Positions 37,747 through 48,012 of a stretch of DNA of 53,747 nt are shown here, one piece after another (within the stretch, counting starts at the first letter, position 1; the number at the start of each line of letters is the position of its first letter). This DNA is from Candidatus Epulonipiscium sp. (lineage in GTDB: Bacteria; Bacillota; Clostridia; Lachnospirales; Defluviitaleaceae): the NCBI GenBank assembly GCA_012521395.1, contig JAAYML010000111.1, forward strand, positions 1 through 53,747, read 5' to 3'. Both the position numbers and the translations under genes were made by a program. The notes under the pieces are model-generated. The model had not been told where the DNA came from, made no database searches, and worked only from the letters and a program-made list of their open reading frames with translations.

Positions 37747-39318
37747 ATGTCATTGGAGCTAATTAAGGAAACGGTAGAATTTGATCAGATTATAGGAAAA
37801 GAAAGCGTACAGATTATTGTAGAAGGAGATATTATTGTACCTGACATAAAACCAGATATTTTAAAGGTTTTACAAATCGATGGAAAAATAGATATGGGGC
37901 AGCTGGATATTTCGGCAGACAGGCTTAATTATAAAGGTCAGGTTAAAGTCAATATCCTTTATGCAGCGGAAGGGTCAGAAAGATCGATACATACTATGTC
38001 AGCAAGCCTATCTATGGATGATTTTATTAATATGGACGGAATTAAGAAAGATATGTCTTATCAATTGGATTACTTCCTGGAGCATTTGGATTATTCATTA
38101 ATTAATAGCCGGAAACTTAATGTACGTGCTTTAATCACTTTAAATGCCAAGGTTGTCGATAAAAAACAAAATGCTGTGGTGGTTGGTACAGACAGTCGGG
38201 CTCCCATCCAGGTTCAGACCCGGGATTTTAATTATTATAAAACTGTAGGCAGCAAACAAGATAAAATCATCATAAAAGACGAATTGACGGTTCCTGCAGG
38301 CAAGGCAAATATACAAGAAATTTTAAAAAATGATATCAGCCTTTCTAACAAGGAAGTCAGAACAGGTGATGATACGATTACTGTAAAAGGATATTTAAAT
38401 ATAAGAACCCTGTATGCAAGCAGTATGGGAGAAAAAGAAATTGAGTATATGGAACATAGTATTCCTTATAATGGCAGTATCGATTGCCCGGGGGCAGGAA
38501 GCGAAGAAGGTATTTATTGTTATGTAGATATTAAAGTATCGAATTATCATGTGCAAGTTAAACCCGATTTAGATGGAGAAGAAAGAATACTAGATATTGA
38601 AGTAGAACTTCAAGTAAATGTCAGAGTCATTTCTGTTGAAAATTTGAAAATTATTGATGATGCTTACTGTCCCGGAAAAGAAATACTTATCAGAAAGGAA
38701 AAGATTCCTTATCAAAGACTTGTTAATAAGTTAAAAGAAGTCATAACACTCAATGAAGTTATTAATATTGATTCGGATTTACCAGATATCAATTATATAT
38801 ATAATGTCGAAGTCAGGCCAAAGATAGAAGAAATTCAACTTTTTGAAGATAAGATTGCTTTAGAGGGCATGGCAGAAGTAAAAATGATATATATGTCTGA
38901 AGATGAAGAAAAGCCTGTTTGCGTCTATGAAAGTATGTTGCCCTTTAAGAAAAATATTGTTGCAGAAGGGGCTTCTTTAGAAAAGAAGCTGGAAGTTAAA
39001 GTTGATGTAGACGATATCATTTATAGCCGGGAATCTCAGAAAGATTTTCAGGTTAATATTATTCTTAATTTAGATGTAGACATTATTGATGAACAAAAAG
39101 TTGAAATTATTGTCGATATGACAGAGAAAGATCTGGACCCAGATGTTCTTTTAAATATGCCAAGTTTGATTATTTATATGGTGCAATGTGGAGATACCTT
39201 ATGGAAAATAGCAAAAAAATATAATACAACGGTTGAAGAACTGGTAGCCATTAATGATATAGAAAATCCTGATAAGATCTATCCTGGACAAAAATTGCTT
39301 ATTATTAAAAAAATATAA
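37747..39318 (+). CDS. SPOCS (DUF3794) plus LysM domain protein, SipL-like
   Basis: Repeated DUF3794-like segments; C-terminal LysM VQCGDTLWKIAKKYNTTVEELVAINDIENPDKIYPGQKLLI. Confidence 0.93.
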   Translation: MSLELIKETVEFDQIIGKESVQIIVEGDIIVPDIKPDILKVLQIDGKIDMGQLDISADRLNYKGQVKVNILYAAEGSERSIHTMSASLSMDDFINMDGIKKDMSYQLDYFLEHLDYSLINSRKLNVRALITLNAKVVDKKQNAVVVGTDSRAPIQVQTRDFNYYKTVGSKQDKIIIKDELTVPAGKANIQEILKNDISLSNKEVRTGDDTITVKGYLNIRTLYASSMGEKEIEYMEHSIPYNGSIDCPGAGSEEGIYCYVDIKVSNYHVQVKPDLDGEERILDIEVELQVNVRVISVENLKIIDDAYCPGKEILIRKEKIPYQRLVNKLKEVITLNEVINIDSDLPDINYIYNVEVRPKIEEIQLFEDKIALEGMAEVKMIYMSEDEEKPVCVYESMLPFKKNIVAEGASLEKKLEVKVDVDDIIYSRESQKDFQVNIILNLDVDIIDEQKVEIIVDMTEKDLDPDVLLNMPSLIIYMVQCGDTLWKIAKKYNTTVEELVAINDIENPDKIYPGQKLLIIKKI

Positions 39319-39319
39319 A

Positions 39320-39350
39320 AAAAGACGGGGAAACCTGTCTTTATTTTTTT
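39320..39350 (+). terminator. Rho-independent terminator
   Basis: aaaaaagacggggaaacctgtctttattttt. Confidence 0.75.
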
Positions 39351-39422
39351 CTGCTTATTGAAAATCATTTGAAAGTATTGTAACTTCGCTTAAAACATTT
39401 AGTATTGGGAAAATCCTTATAG

Positions 39423-39452
39423 TTGACTTGCAAATCATATGGTGTATATAAT
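39423..39452 (+). promoter_or_regulatory. Sigma-A-like promoter for ispE
   Basis: TTGACT-N18-TATAAT; overlaps the ORF-track start at 39439. Confidence 0.5.
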
Positions 39453-39483
39453 ATTAAGTATACAACCTTGTGGAAATGATGTG

Positions 39484-40362
39484 ATGATGATGCACGAGAT
39501 TGAATTAAAGGCCCGGGCAAAAATCAATTTGGCCCTGGATGTATTAAGCAGGAGAGAAGATGGTTATCATAATGTCAGAATGGTTATGCAAACGGTCGAT
39601 TTATATGATTATATAACAATCAGAAAGACAAAAAGTCCAGGGATAAAATTAAAAAGCGATTATAAATGGCTGCCCGAAGATGAAAGAAACATTGCTTATA
39701 AAGCAGCAAAATTGATGTTTGATAGTTATAGTATAGATGAAGGAATTTTAATAAATATTCATAAAAAGATACCTGTTGCAGCAGGACTTGCAGGAGGAAG
39801 TGCTGATGCAGCAGCAGTTTTGGTTGGACTGAATAAATTATTTGATTTAAAGAAAACGAAAAAAGAATTAATGGATTTAGGATATCAATTAGGTGCTGAT
39901 GTTCCGTTTTGTATTTTAAGGGGGACGGCTTTAGCAGAAGGTATCGGAGAAAAGCTTACCCAATTGCCTTCAATGCCTTTTTGCTATGTTGTCATTGCAA
40001 AACCTTTGTTTAGTGTTTCAACGGCATATGTATACCAAAATCTTGATTTAAATAATTTATCTTATCATCCTGATATAGAAGAAGTGATTAAGGGAATTCA
40101 GATGGGAGATTTAGAGCATATTGCAAAAAATCTTGGTAATGTATTAGAGACGGTAACAATAAAAGAGCATCCTGAAATTAATGACATAAAGAAAAAAATG
40201 ATTGAATTTGGAGCATTGGGTGCTTTAATGAGTGGTAGCGGTCCTTCTGTTTTTGGACTTTATAAAGATAAAAAAGAAGCACAGGCTGCTTATACAGAGC
40301 TTAAGCTTCACAGCCAGGTCAAGGATGTTTTTATCGCTACAATATTTAATAGGGAGAGATAG
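39484..40362 (+). CDS. ispE: 4-diphosphocytidyl-2-C-methyl-D-erythritol kinase
   Basis: ARAKINLALDVLSRREDGYHNVRMVMQTVDLYD, VAAGLAGGSADAAAVL; start is one of three ATGs at 39484/39487/39490. Confidence 0.95.
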   Translation: MMMHEIELKARAKINLALDVLSRREDGYHNVRMVMQTVDLYDYITIRKTKSPGIKLKSDYKWLPEDERNIAYKAAKLMFDSYSIDEGILINIHKKIPVAAGLAGGSADAAAVLVGLNKLFDLKKTKKELMDLGYQLGADVPFCILRGTALAEGIGEKLTQLPSMPFCYVVIAKPLFSVSTAYVYQNLDLNNLSYHPDIEEVIKGIQMGDLEHIAKNLGNVLETVTIKEHPEINDIKKKMIEFGALGALMSGSGPSVFGLYKDKKEAQAAYTELKLHSQVKDVFIATIFNRER

Positions 40363-40364
40363 GA

Positions 40365-41048
40365 ATGGATAAAAACGAATTAGATATTAACTTAAACGAA
40401 TACCTTCCTCTTAGGGATGTTGTATTTAATACACTTAGAAAGGCTATTTTATCTGGAAGTTTAAAGCCCGGAGAAAGACTTATGGAAAAGCAATTGGCAG
40501 AAAAAATGGGTGTAAGCCGGACTCCTGTCAGAGAAGCTATAAGAAAATTAGAATTAGAAGGTTTTGTTGTAATGGTACCCAGGAAAGGAGCTCAGGTTGC
40601 AGAAATAACTGAAAAAGACATCCAGGATGTATTAGAAGTCCGGGGAGCTTTAGAAGCTCTAGCCGTTAAAATTGCCTGTGAAAAAATGAAAAAAGAAGAT
40701 TTAGATCATTTAAAAGAAATTATGAAAGAGTTTAATGAGGCTTCTGAAAAGAAAGATATTGATAAAGTTATTGAAAAAGACGTAGAGTTTCACGATGTCA
40801 TTTATCAGGCAACCAATAATGAAAAGCTTATTCAAATCATTAATAATTTAAGAGAACAAATTCACCGCTACAGGGTGGCTTATTTAAAAAGCTTTGCAGA
40901 TTATAAATTCATTGGTGAAGAACACAAACAAATTATACGTGCCATTGAAAATAAGGATCAGAATTTAGCTGAGCAAATAGCCAATGAGCATATTAAGAAT
41001 CAAGAAAAAACTGTGATTAATTATATAAAGCAAGGGTCAAAGAATTAA
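40365..41048 (+). CDS. GntR family (FCD) transcriptional regulator
   Basis: LRKAILSGSLKPGERLMEKQLAEKMGVSRTPVREAIRKLELEGFV. Confidence 0.95.
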   Translation: MDKNELDINLNEYLPLRDVVFNTLRKAILSGSLKPGERLMEKQLAEKMGVSRTPVREAIRKLELEGFVVMVPRKGAQVAEITEKDIQDVLEVRGALEALAVKIACEKMKKEDLDHLKEIMKEFNEASEKKDIDKVIEKDVEFHDVIYQATNNEKLIQIINNLREQIHRYRVAYLKSFADYKFIGEEHKQIIRAIENKDQNLAEQIANEHIKNQEKTVINYIKQGSKN

Positions 41049-41078
41049 CCTTTAGGAAAAATCCTAAAGGTTTTTTTA
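41048..41078 (+). terminator. Rho-independent terminator
   Basis: cctttaggaaaaatcctaaaggttttttt. Confidence 0.85.
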
Positions 41079-41201
41079 TGGGTAGTTTCAGGGCAGAGGG
41101 GTGAAAGCGATATATGATAATTTTAGCTTTTATGAATAAAATGCAAAGAAAGTACAAAAAATGAAGTAAACAAGATGAAAAGCATTGGGTGGGAATGGAT
41201 T

Positions 41202-41411
41202 ATGGAATGGTTTATTAATAAAATGGTCAGTATTTATTCAATCTGGCCTATGATTTTAACAGTAGGAATAGGTTTTTTTACCCTTTTTAAAGATGCACAA
41301 ATTTTAAAAGACCATAATTGCTTAAGGGAAGCAAAATGGGCAAGGATATTAGGCTATATTTACATATTTGCAGGAAGCGGTTTTTATATATTATTCAAAA
41401 TATTAAGTTAA
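41202..41411 (+). CDS. Small two-TM hypothetical membrane protein
   Basis: MEWFINKMVSIYSIWPMILTVGIGFFTLFKDAQILKDHNCLREAKWARILGYIYIFAGSGFYILFKILS. Confidence 0.6.
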   Translation: MEWFINKMVSIYSIWPMILTVGIGFFTLFKDAQILKDHNCLREAKWARILGYIYIFAGSGFYILFKILS

Positions 41412-41476
41412 AAGAATTATATTTGTTAAATTAAAATAAAAAATTAGCAAAATTTAGTGCTCAATAGGAGGCTAAA

Positions 41477-43069
41477 ATGGGAATTAAAGACTGGTTTAAA
41501 AATAAAACGGAAAGGAAAGAACAATGGGAAGATGCATTCCATGATGAAGATAATAAAATTACCATTCCTCTTTCAAAAAAGTTAGATGAAAATATTAAAA
41601 ACTTAGAGATTTTATTTCAGGATTGCGGTGACTTTGTCAGAAGAAAGTTTCCTGTTGGGGTTAATAAAGAAATTAATGTTTTTATTGCCTATATTGATTT
41701 AATGATAGACAGAAGAATTATTGAAGAATCTTTGCTGGAACAGCTTATTGTTCAAATCCGCAGCGTTCCGCCTCAAATGGACAGGATAAAGACATCTATA
41801 TATGAATTTATCCGGGACGGAGGTTTGGCCACTGCAGATATAAAAGAAGTAGAAAGCCTGGATGAAGCAGTTCTTGCCATATTATCCGGTGATACCATTT
41901 TAATTATTGATGGTTATGCAAAAGTTATAGTGATATCTACGAAAGGCTGGCCTAACCGCGGCATTCAGGAATTGGATTCGGAAGTTGTTATCAGAGGTTC
42001 TAAAGAAGGCTTTACAGAAGCCCTCCGGATGAATACTGTTTTGATTAGAAGAAGAATCCGGGATACAAAACTAAAAGTGAAACAATTACAAATAGGAACC
42101 AGAAGCAGGACGGACATTGCCATTATGTATCTGGATGATATCGTAAGAAAAGATATTCTTGAGGATTTGGAAAAGCGCTTAGACAGTTTTAAGATTGACA
42201 GCATATTAGATAGTTCTTATATTGAGGAACTTATACAACAGGACTGGATGTCTCCTTTTCCGCAAATACAGGCGACACAAAGGCCTGACAAAGCAGCTTC
42301 TGCAATTCTTGAAGGAAGAATTGCCATCGTTGTTGACAATTCTCCTTTTGTGCTTTTAATTCCGTCAACGATTAATAATTTCTTTCAATCCTCTGAAGAT
42401 TATTATGACAGATGGACAATTATGAGTTTTACAAGACTGATCCGTTTTATTGCAGCTTTTTTTTCTGTTGGGATACCTGGCTTTTATATCGCTTTAACGG
42501 ATTATCATCCTTCTATGATTCCGACTCCTCTTACCATGGCTATTGCTGCATCAAGAGAACAAGTGCCTTTTCCAACGGTGGTTGAAGTGGTTTTAATGGA
42601 ATTAGCCTTTGAATTACTAAGAGAAGCGGGAACCCGGCTGCCGGGACCCATAGGAAGCACGATTGGAATTGTTGGCGGTATTATTATCGGACAAGCTGCA
42701 GTTGAAGCAAAAATTGTAAGCCCGGTTGTTGTTATTATCGTAGCAGTTACTGCCATTTCCAGCTTTGCAATTCCTGATAATTCCCTGACAGTAGGCTTTA
42801 GAATTGTAAAGTACTTGATCATTGCTACTTCTGCTATTTTAGGTTTATATGGCTTTTTGCTGGGAATTCTGATTGTTCTTATTCATCTTGTATCCTTAAA
42901 AAGCTTTAATATTCCTTACTTATATCCTTATGTTTCAGCAGGAATAACAGGATATAATGATTTAAAAGATTCGATTTTCAGACTTCCTTTATTTATGATG
43001 TATAAAAGACCTGTTTATTCCAGACATGAGCAAAGAATCCGGTTCAGAATGAAAAAGAAAAATGAGTAG
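41477..43069 (+). CDS. Spore germination protein, GerA family A subunit
   Basis: FVRRKFPVGVNKEINVFIAYIDLMIDRRIIEE; GIPGFYIALTDYHPSMIPTPLTMAIAASREQVPFPTVVEV. Confidence 0.96.
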   Translation: MGIKDWFKNKTERKEQWEDAFHDEDNKITIPLSKKLDENIKNLEILFQDCGDFVRRKFPVGVNKEINVFIAYIDLMIDRRIIEESLLEQLIVQIRSVPPQMDRIKTSIYEFIRDGGLATADIKEVESLDEAVLAILSGDTILIIDGYAKVIVISTKGWPNRGIQELDSEVVIRGSKEGFTEALRMNTVLIRRRIRDTKLKVKQLQIGTRSRTDIAIMYLDDIVRKDILEDLEKRLDSFKIDSILDSSYIEELIQQDWMSPFPQIQATQRPDKAASAILEGRIAIVVDNSPFVLLIPSTINNFFQSSEDYYDRWTIMSFTRLIRFIAAFFSVGIPGFYIALTDYHPSMIPTPLTMAIAASREQVPFPTVVEVVLMELAFELLREAGTRLPGPIGSTIGIVGGIIIGQAAVEAKIVSPVVVIIVAVTAISSFAIPDNSLTVGFRIVKYLIIATSAILGLYGFLLGILIVLIHLVSLKSFNIPYLYPYVSAGITGYNDLKDSIFRLPLFMMYKRPVYSRHEQRIRFRMKKKNE

Positions 43070-43078
43070 GAGGATATT

Positions 43079-44179
43079 ATGTTTTCAAAAAATGAAAAGA
43101 TCTGTATCAGACAACTCGAAAGCCTGCTCATTCTGGATTTATACAGCAGAGGTGTATTGTTTTTACCAAGACTTGCTGTAGAAGCTGCCAATCAGGACGG
43201 TTGGATTTGCCTTATAGGAGCAACTATTTTAGCAGCATTTTATGGTTTTATTATTACAAGGCTGGTAAGGCGTTTTCCTAATGATACTTTTGTAGAATTT
43301 TCTGCAAAAATATTGTCCAAGCCTGTAGGAATGGTTTTAAGCCTCCTCTTTTTTGTTAAATTAATAATATTTGCTGCTTTTGAATTAAGAATATTTGGAG
43401 AAGTGGTTAAACAAATCCTATTGCCTCAGACGCCTATAGAAGTTATTATTGCTTCTATGCTTCTTATAGCTTCTTACTTGGTTAGAAAAGGCTTTGAGGC
43501 AAGGGCAAGATTAGGGGAAATTCTTTTTTTTATTGTTTTTATACCGCTTATTTCTGTGTTAATTTTTGTTCTTCCAGATGCTGATTTTGGTAATTTACAA
43601 CCCTTTTTAACGACTTCTTTTACTCATTTTTTAAAGAGTAGTTATGATTTGAGCCTTACTTATATTGCCATAGAATTACTTTTATTAGTAGGACCTTTTA
43701 TAAATGATTATAGAAAATTAGAAAAGGCTTCTGTTATTTCCATTTTTTTTGTAGGTATTTTAAATGTGATTTCAGCAATTATAGTTTTGGCTGTCTTTGG
43801 AGTAGTGCAAACCAAGAGGCAATTATTGCCTTTTATGGTTTTAATGGGAATAGTAGAAATTCCGGGAGCCTTTATTGAAAGGCAAGAAATTTTAATGATA
43901 ATTTTTTGGATTTTATCTGATTTTTCTTTTATAAATGCTAGTCTTTATTTTTCGAGCCTTATTATAAAAAGAGTGTCAAAAATAGAGGATCAGGGCTTTT
44001 TAGTACTTCCCCTGGTACCTATTGTATATTTAATTTCTCTATTTCCGGATAATATCGTACAGACAACCGACTGGATTTTGGTGTTAAGAAGTTTTAGAAT
44101 TCTATTTATGTTTTTTATTCCTCTTGTTCTTTTATTGGTTGCGAGATTAAGGAAGTTGGGTGAGACTGTTGAAAAATAA
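43079..44179 (+). CDS. Spore germination permease, GerB family B subunit
   Basis: Multiple TM helices; second in gerA-type operon. Confidence 0.93.
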   Translation: MFSKNEKICIRQLESLLILDLYSRGVLFLPRLAVEAANQDGWICLIGATILAAFYGFIITRLVRRFPNDTFVEFSAKILSKPVGMVLSLLFFVKLIIFAAFELRIFGEVVKQILLPQTPIEVIIASMLLIASYLVRKGFEARARLGEILFFIVFIPLISVLIFVLPDADFGNLQPFLTTSFTHFLKSSYDLSLTYIAIELLLLVGPFINDYRKLEKASVISIFFVGILNVISAIIVLAVFGVVQTKRQLLPFMVLMGIVEIPGAFIERQEILMIIFWILSDFSFINASLYFSSLIIKRVSKIEDQGFLVLPLVPIVYLISLFPDNIVQTTDWILVLRSFRILFMFFIPLVLLLVARLRKLGETVEK

Positions 44180-45320
44180 GCTGTTGATTATATTTTTAGT
44201 GATTTCTCTATTCCTGACAGGTTGCTGGGATAATATAAACATTAATAGAAGAGCCTTTGTGATTAGTATGGGTATTGATAAATTTGTTTTTGATGAAGAA
44301 AAAGACGATCCCAAATTAAACAATGATTTGTCACGGTACAGAATTGCTTTTTCCATTCCTAATCTTCCTAAATTCGTAGGACAGCAAGGAGTCAGTGATG
44401 AGCCTAAATATACAAGGGTCAGTGTGGGAACAACGATTACTAATGCTTATAAATCCCTTGAAAGCCGTATTAATAAATCGATTTATTTTGGTCATACGAA
44501 GTCCCTATTATTTGGAGAAGAACTTCTAAAAGATAAAGTGCTTTTAAAACAAACCATGGACGTCCTTCAAAGAAATTCTGATTTTGGGAAAAGTATTCCT
44601 GTTGTTGCTGTAGAAGGCTCTGTGGTAGATGCCTTAGAAGTTTTGCCAGATACCCAGCCTATGGTAGGAATATATATTATGGAGTTATTTGAAAATAATA
44701 AAGAACGGAGAAGTTTTATTGAAGAAAAAGAATTAGGAAATCTTCTGCAAGATTTTGAAGAAAATAAAACTGGGCTGATTCCCAGGCTGATTGTAGGGGA
44801 AAAAGACTTAAAACTTGAAGGAGCTGCCATTATTAAAGATTATGAATTGCAGGGCTGGCTGGATGAAAAATATTTAAAAGGTATTTTATGGCTTTTAAAA
44901 AAATCATACCGCTTAGAAATAAGTGTTCCTTATCATGATTATTATATTGCCTATGATGTATCAGACTCAGAAACTAAAATTGAATTTTCAGGAGATAGTC
45001 AGGACTTATCCTGTAAAATTTCGATTGAGACTGAAGGCAGTATTGATGAATATATTTTGGATGAAGAAATGTTTCAAGCAGAAGAAATAAGAAATCTGGA
45101 AAAGGCAGTTGAAAAAGAAATTGAAAAAGAAGTTCTTGATTCAATTGAAATTCTCCAAAAAAAATATAAAACAGATGTCATAGAAATAGGTAAAAGATTA
45201 GAAAGACAAAAGCCGGAGATTTGGAAAGAAATAAAAGACAACTGGGATGAAGTTTTTGAAAATATGGACTTTACAGTTGATGTAAAAGTTTATGCTCGTC
45301 GGGTTGGACAAATAAAATAA
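44160..45320 (+). CDS. Ger(x)C family spore germination lipoprotein
   Basis: Lipobox LFLTGCWDNININRRAFVISMGIDK; third in ger operon, overlaps gerB by 20 bp. Confidence 0.95.
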   Translation: MRLLKNKLLIIFLVISLFLTGCWDNININRRAFVISMGIDKFVFDEEKDDPKLNNDLSRYRIAFSIPNLPKFVGQQGVSDEPKYTRVSVGTTITNAYKSLESRINKSIYFGHTKSLLFGEELLKDKVLLKQTMDVLQRNSDFGKSIPVVAVEGSVVDALEVLPDTQPMVGIYIMELFENNKERRSFIEEKELGNLLQDFEENKTGLIPRLIVGEKDLKLEGAAIIKDYELQGWLDEKYLKGILWLLKKSYRLEISVPYHDYYIAYDVSDSETKIEFSGDSQDLSCKISIETEGSIDEYILDEEMFQAEEIRNLEKAVEKEIEKEVLDSIEILQKKYKTDVIEIGKRLERQKPEIWKEIKDNWDEVFENMDFTVDVKVYARRVGQIK

Positions 45321-45328
45321 GCTCCTTT

Positions 45329-45357
45329 GTATACCAATAATAGAAATGGGAATAATA
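45329..45357 (+). promoter_or_regulatory. Sigma-F-like promoter for spoIIR
   Basis: GTATA-N14-GGGAATAATA vs GywTA/GGnrAnAnTw. Confidence 0.55.
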
Positions 45358-45384
45358 ATAACAAAATACAAAGGGGGAAATAAA

Positions 45385-46089
45385 ATGAAAAAGATAAATG
45401 TTATTCATTGGTTTAGTAAAGAAAAAACAATTCTTTTATTGTCATTAATATGCGGTTTTCTTATAACAGCTTTTATTCTTCATGCATCTAAGGAATATTC
45501 AGAAACTATACAAAGTGGTTTAGCCGCTAATGTAATCCGTTTTCATGTTATTGCTAATAGTGACTCAAAAGAAGATCAGGAAATAAAGGAAAAAGTAAGG
45601 GATGCTATTTTAAATGAAATGGCTCCAGTTCTTTCAGATTCTGATTCAATTGAAGAAACCAGAAATCTAATTCTTGATAATAGAGATAAAATAAAAAAGA
45701 TAGCAGAAGAAGTTATTCATAAGAATGGAAAATCTTATCCGGTTGAAGTGACTCTAGGTCCTGCTGTATTTCCTACTAAACAGTATGGGGATATTGTACT
45801 GCCCACAGGGGAATATGAGGCACTTAGAGTATCTATCGGCAAGGCCCAGGGGAAAAACTGGTGGTGTGTAATGTTTCCTCCTCTTTGCTTTGTTGATGTA
45901 ACCCATGGTGTTGTGCCTGAGGAGTCAAAAACAGATTTAAGAAAAGTTCTTACGGATGAAGAATATAAAATCATTACACAAGTCACAAACGAGGAAGAGA
46001 TTCCAGTTAAGATAAAATTTAAAATCGTAAAATGGTGGCAAGAGAGGAAGTTAAGTAAAGGACACCATTTTGCCCAAAAAAGATTTTAA
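45385..46089 (+). CDS. spoIIR: Stage II sporulation protein R
   Basis: NVIRFHVIANSDSKEDQEIKEKVRDAIL, GKNWWCVMFPPLCFVD; start 45385 follows SD aaaggggg (ORF-track start 45346 lies in the promoter). Confidence 0.95.
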   Translation: MKKINVIHWFSKEKTILLLSLICGFLITAFILHASKEYSETIQSGLAANVIRFHVIANSDSKEDQEIKEKVRDAILNEMAPVLSDSDSIEETRNLILDNRDKIKKIAEEVIHKNGKSYPVEVTLGPAVFPTKQYGDIVLPTGEYEALRVSIGKAQGKNWWCVMFPPLCFVDVTHGVVPEESKTDLRKVLTDEEYKIITQVTNEEEIPVKIKFKIVKWWQERKLSKGHHFAQKRF

Positions 46090-46120
46090 AAAATTTGGAA
46101 ATCGTATATATGTATGGAAA

Positions 46121-46148
46121 GAGTCCGCTATTAAGGCGGATTTTTTCA
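46121..46148 (+). terminator. Rho-independent terminator after spoIIR
   Basis: gagtccgctattaaggcggatttttt. Confidence 0.75.
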
Positions 46149-46317
46149 TGAATAAGTTTAAATATAATAAAGACAATTTATTTATTTTGACCTGTCTTTT
46201 TAAAATTTTTTATTTAAAGTTTTTCTATATTTTTGTTCTTTTGTTAATTGAATCGGATAAAAATTTATCTCTTTACAAATACTACTATCAACACAAGTTT
46301 GTGATGGGAGGATTTCA

Positions 46318-47229
46318 ATGAAGATAAGTAAAGTTGCCACAGGTCTGCTGATTTTTTTAATGATCGTTAGTACAAGCCTGGCTGTTTTTACTTCTTATAT
46401 AACTCCTGAGTCTGTGGAAGCAGCTACTTATACCTGGGGCTCTGAAGGGGCTACTGTCAGGGAAATACAAACAAAGTTAAAACAATGGGGATACTACAAT
46501 GGCAATATAGATGGCAAATATGGTTATAATACCTGGATGGCCGTAAGAAAGTTTCAAGCCAAAAACGGATTAAAGGTGGATGGAATAGCCGGCCCTGAAA
46601 CTTTAAGAAAAATAGGTATTAATGTTCCATCAGGAGGCGGGGGCAGTTCGGGAAAAGTATATTCCTGGGGAGCCAGAGGAGAAACCGTAAGAGAAATTCA
46701 AAGAAGATTAAAAAACTGGGGCTATTATAATGGCAGCGTGGATGGGATTTATGGCTATGGAACCTGGTCGGCTGTAAAAAAATTTCAGCAAAAAAACGGT
46801 CTTAAGGCAGACGGGGTAACAGGTGCTGCAACCCTTCAAGCTCTGGGTATTCCAACGGGTCAAAGTCAGACTTCATGGGAAAGAAACCTCTATCTTCTGG
46901 CAGCAGCTATTCATGGGGAAGCCAGAGGAGAACCTTATGAAGGGAAAGTCGCAGTAGGAGCAGTTATTATGAACCGGGTAAGGCATAGTTCCTTCCCCAA
47001 TACCATAGCAGGAGTTATTTATCAGCCGGGAGCTTTTGATGCTGTGGCAGACGGACAAATAAATCTGACTCCGGATGACAGTGCTTTTAAAGCGGCCAGA
47101 GATGCTTTAAATGGCTGGGATCCAACAGGAGGCGCCATTTATTATTGGAATCCTGCAACGGCGACAAGCAGCTGGGTTTGGTCAAGACCTATTATTAAAC
47201 AAATTGGAAAACATGTCTTTGCAAAATAA
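46318..47229 (+). CDS. sleB: SleB-like spore cortex-lytic enzyme, two PG_binding_1 domains plus Hydrolase_2
   Basis: Two WG..G..V.EIQ.KL..WGYYNG..DG.YG repeats; [47 protein letters not shown]. Confidence 0.95.
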   Translation: MKISKVATGLLIFLMIVSTSLAVFTSYITPESVEAATYTWGSEGATVREIQTKLKQWGYYNGNIDGKYGYNTWMAVRKFQAKNGLKVDGIAGPETLRKIGINVPSGGGGSSGKVYSWGARGETVREIQRRLKNWGYYNGSVDGIYGYGTWSAVKKFQQKNGLKADGVTGAATLQALGIPTGQSQTSWERNLYLLAAAIHGEARGEPYEGKVAVGAVIMNRVRHSSFPNTIAGVIYQPGAFDAVADGQINLTPDDSAFKAARDALNGWDPTGGAIYYWNPATATSSWVWSRPIIKQIGKHVFAK

Positions 47230-47288
47230 AACTTTCTATATAAAAAATTAGACAGTTTTTATGTGCTTTAAAGAACAGGAGGGAAAAG

Positions 47289-47993
47289 ATGAAGGCTAAA
47301 AAAATTATACTACTTATGGTTAACTTAATCATGTTTTTAAATTTAGCCTATTCTTTTTGGATTTATAAAGTAACACCAAAGGCTGTAGACACCATCACTT
47401 ATACATGGGGTTCAGAAGGAGACGTGGTAAGGCAAATCCAGCAAAAGTTAAAACAGTGGGGTTATTACGAAGGTAATGTAGATGGTAAATATGGTTATAA
47501 AACCTGGGAAGCGGTAAAGGCTTTTCAAAGCAAGAATGGACTAAAAGCAGATGGAATAGCAGGAAAGCAGACTTTAGAGAAAATGGGAATTCAAGTGAAG
47601 GATAGTTCCAGAAAACAAGGAGGGGATAACGTAGCAAGTAATAAAGATCTTATGCTTATGGCAGCAGCTATTCACGGGGAAGGAAGAGGAGAACCTTACG
47701 AAGGTCAGGTGGCGATAGGAGCCGTGATATTAAACCGGGTAAGGCATAGTTCTTTCCCCAATACCATAGCAGGGGTCATTTATCAGCCCGGGGCTTTTGA
47801 TGCCGTGGCAGACGGACAAATTAACTTGGAACCAGGAGACAGTGCAATCAAAGCAGCCAGGGATGCTTTAAATGGCTGGGATCCAACAGGAGGTGCCATT
47901 TATTACTGGAATCCTGCAACGGCTAAGAGTAAATGGATTTGGTCTGTGCCCATTACAAAGCGGATTGGCAAACATGTATTTGGCAAAAAATAA
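47289..47993 (+). CDS. Second SleB-like cell wall hydrolase, one PG_binding_1 domain
   Basis: [47 protein letters not shown]; near-copy of the preceding gene. Confidence 0.95.
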   Translation: MKAKKIILLMVNLIMFLNLAYSFWIYKVTPKAVDTITYTWGSEGDVVRQIQQKLKQWGYYEGNVDGKYGYKTWEAVKAFQSKNGLKADGIAGKQTLEKMGIQVKDSSRKQGGDNVASNKDLMLMAAAIHGEGRGEPYEGQVAIGAVILNRVRHSSFPNTIAGVIYQPGAFDAVADGQINLEPGDSAIKAARDALNGWDPTGGAIYYWNPATAKSKWIWSVPITKRIGKHVFGKK

Positions 47994-48012
47994 TGCTTAA
48001 GGGGTGAATACT

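Noticed and set aside
39439-39483. N-terminal extension of IspE in the ORF track
   Set aside because: Overlaps a TTGACT-N18-TATAAT promoter; the conserved start is MMMHEIELKARAKINL.
46070-46321. 83-aa ORF between spoIIR and sleB
   Set aside because: Spans the spoIIR terminator and the sleB promoter region; low-complexity translation.
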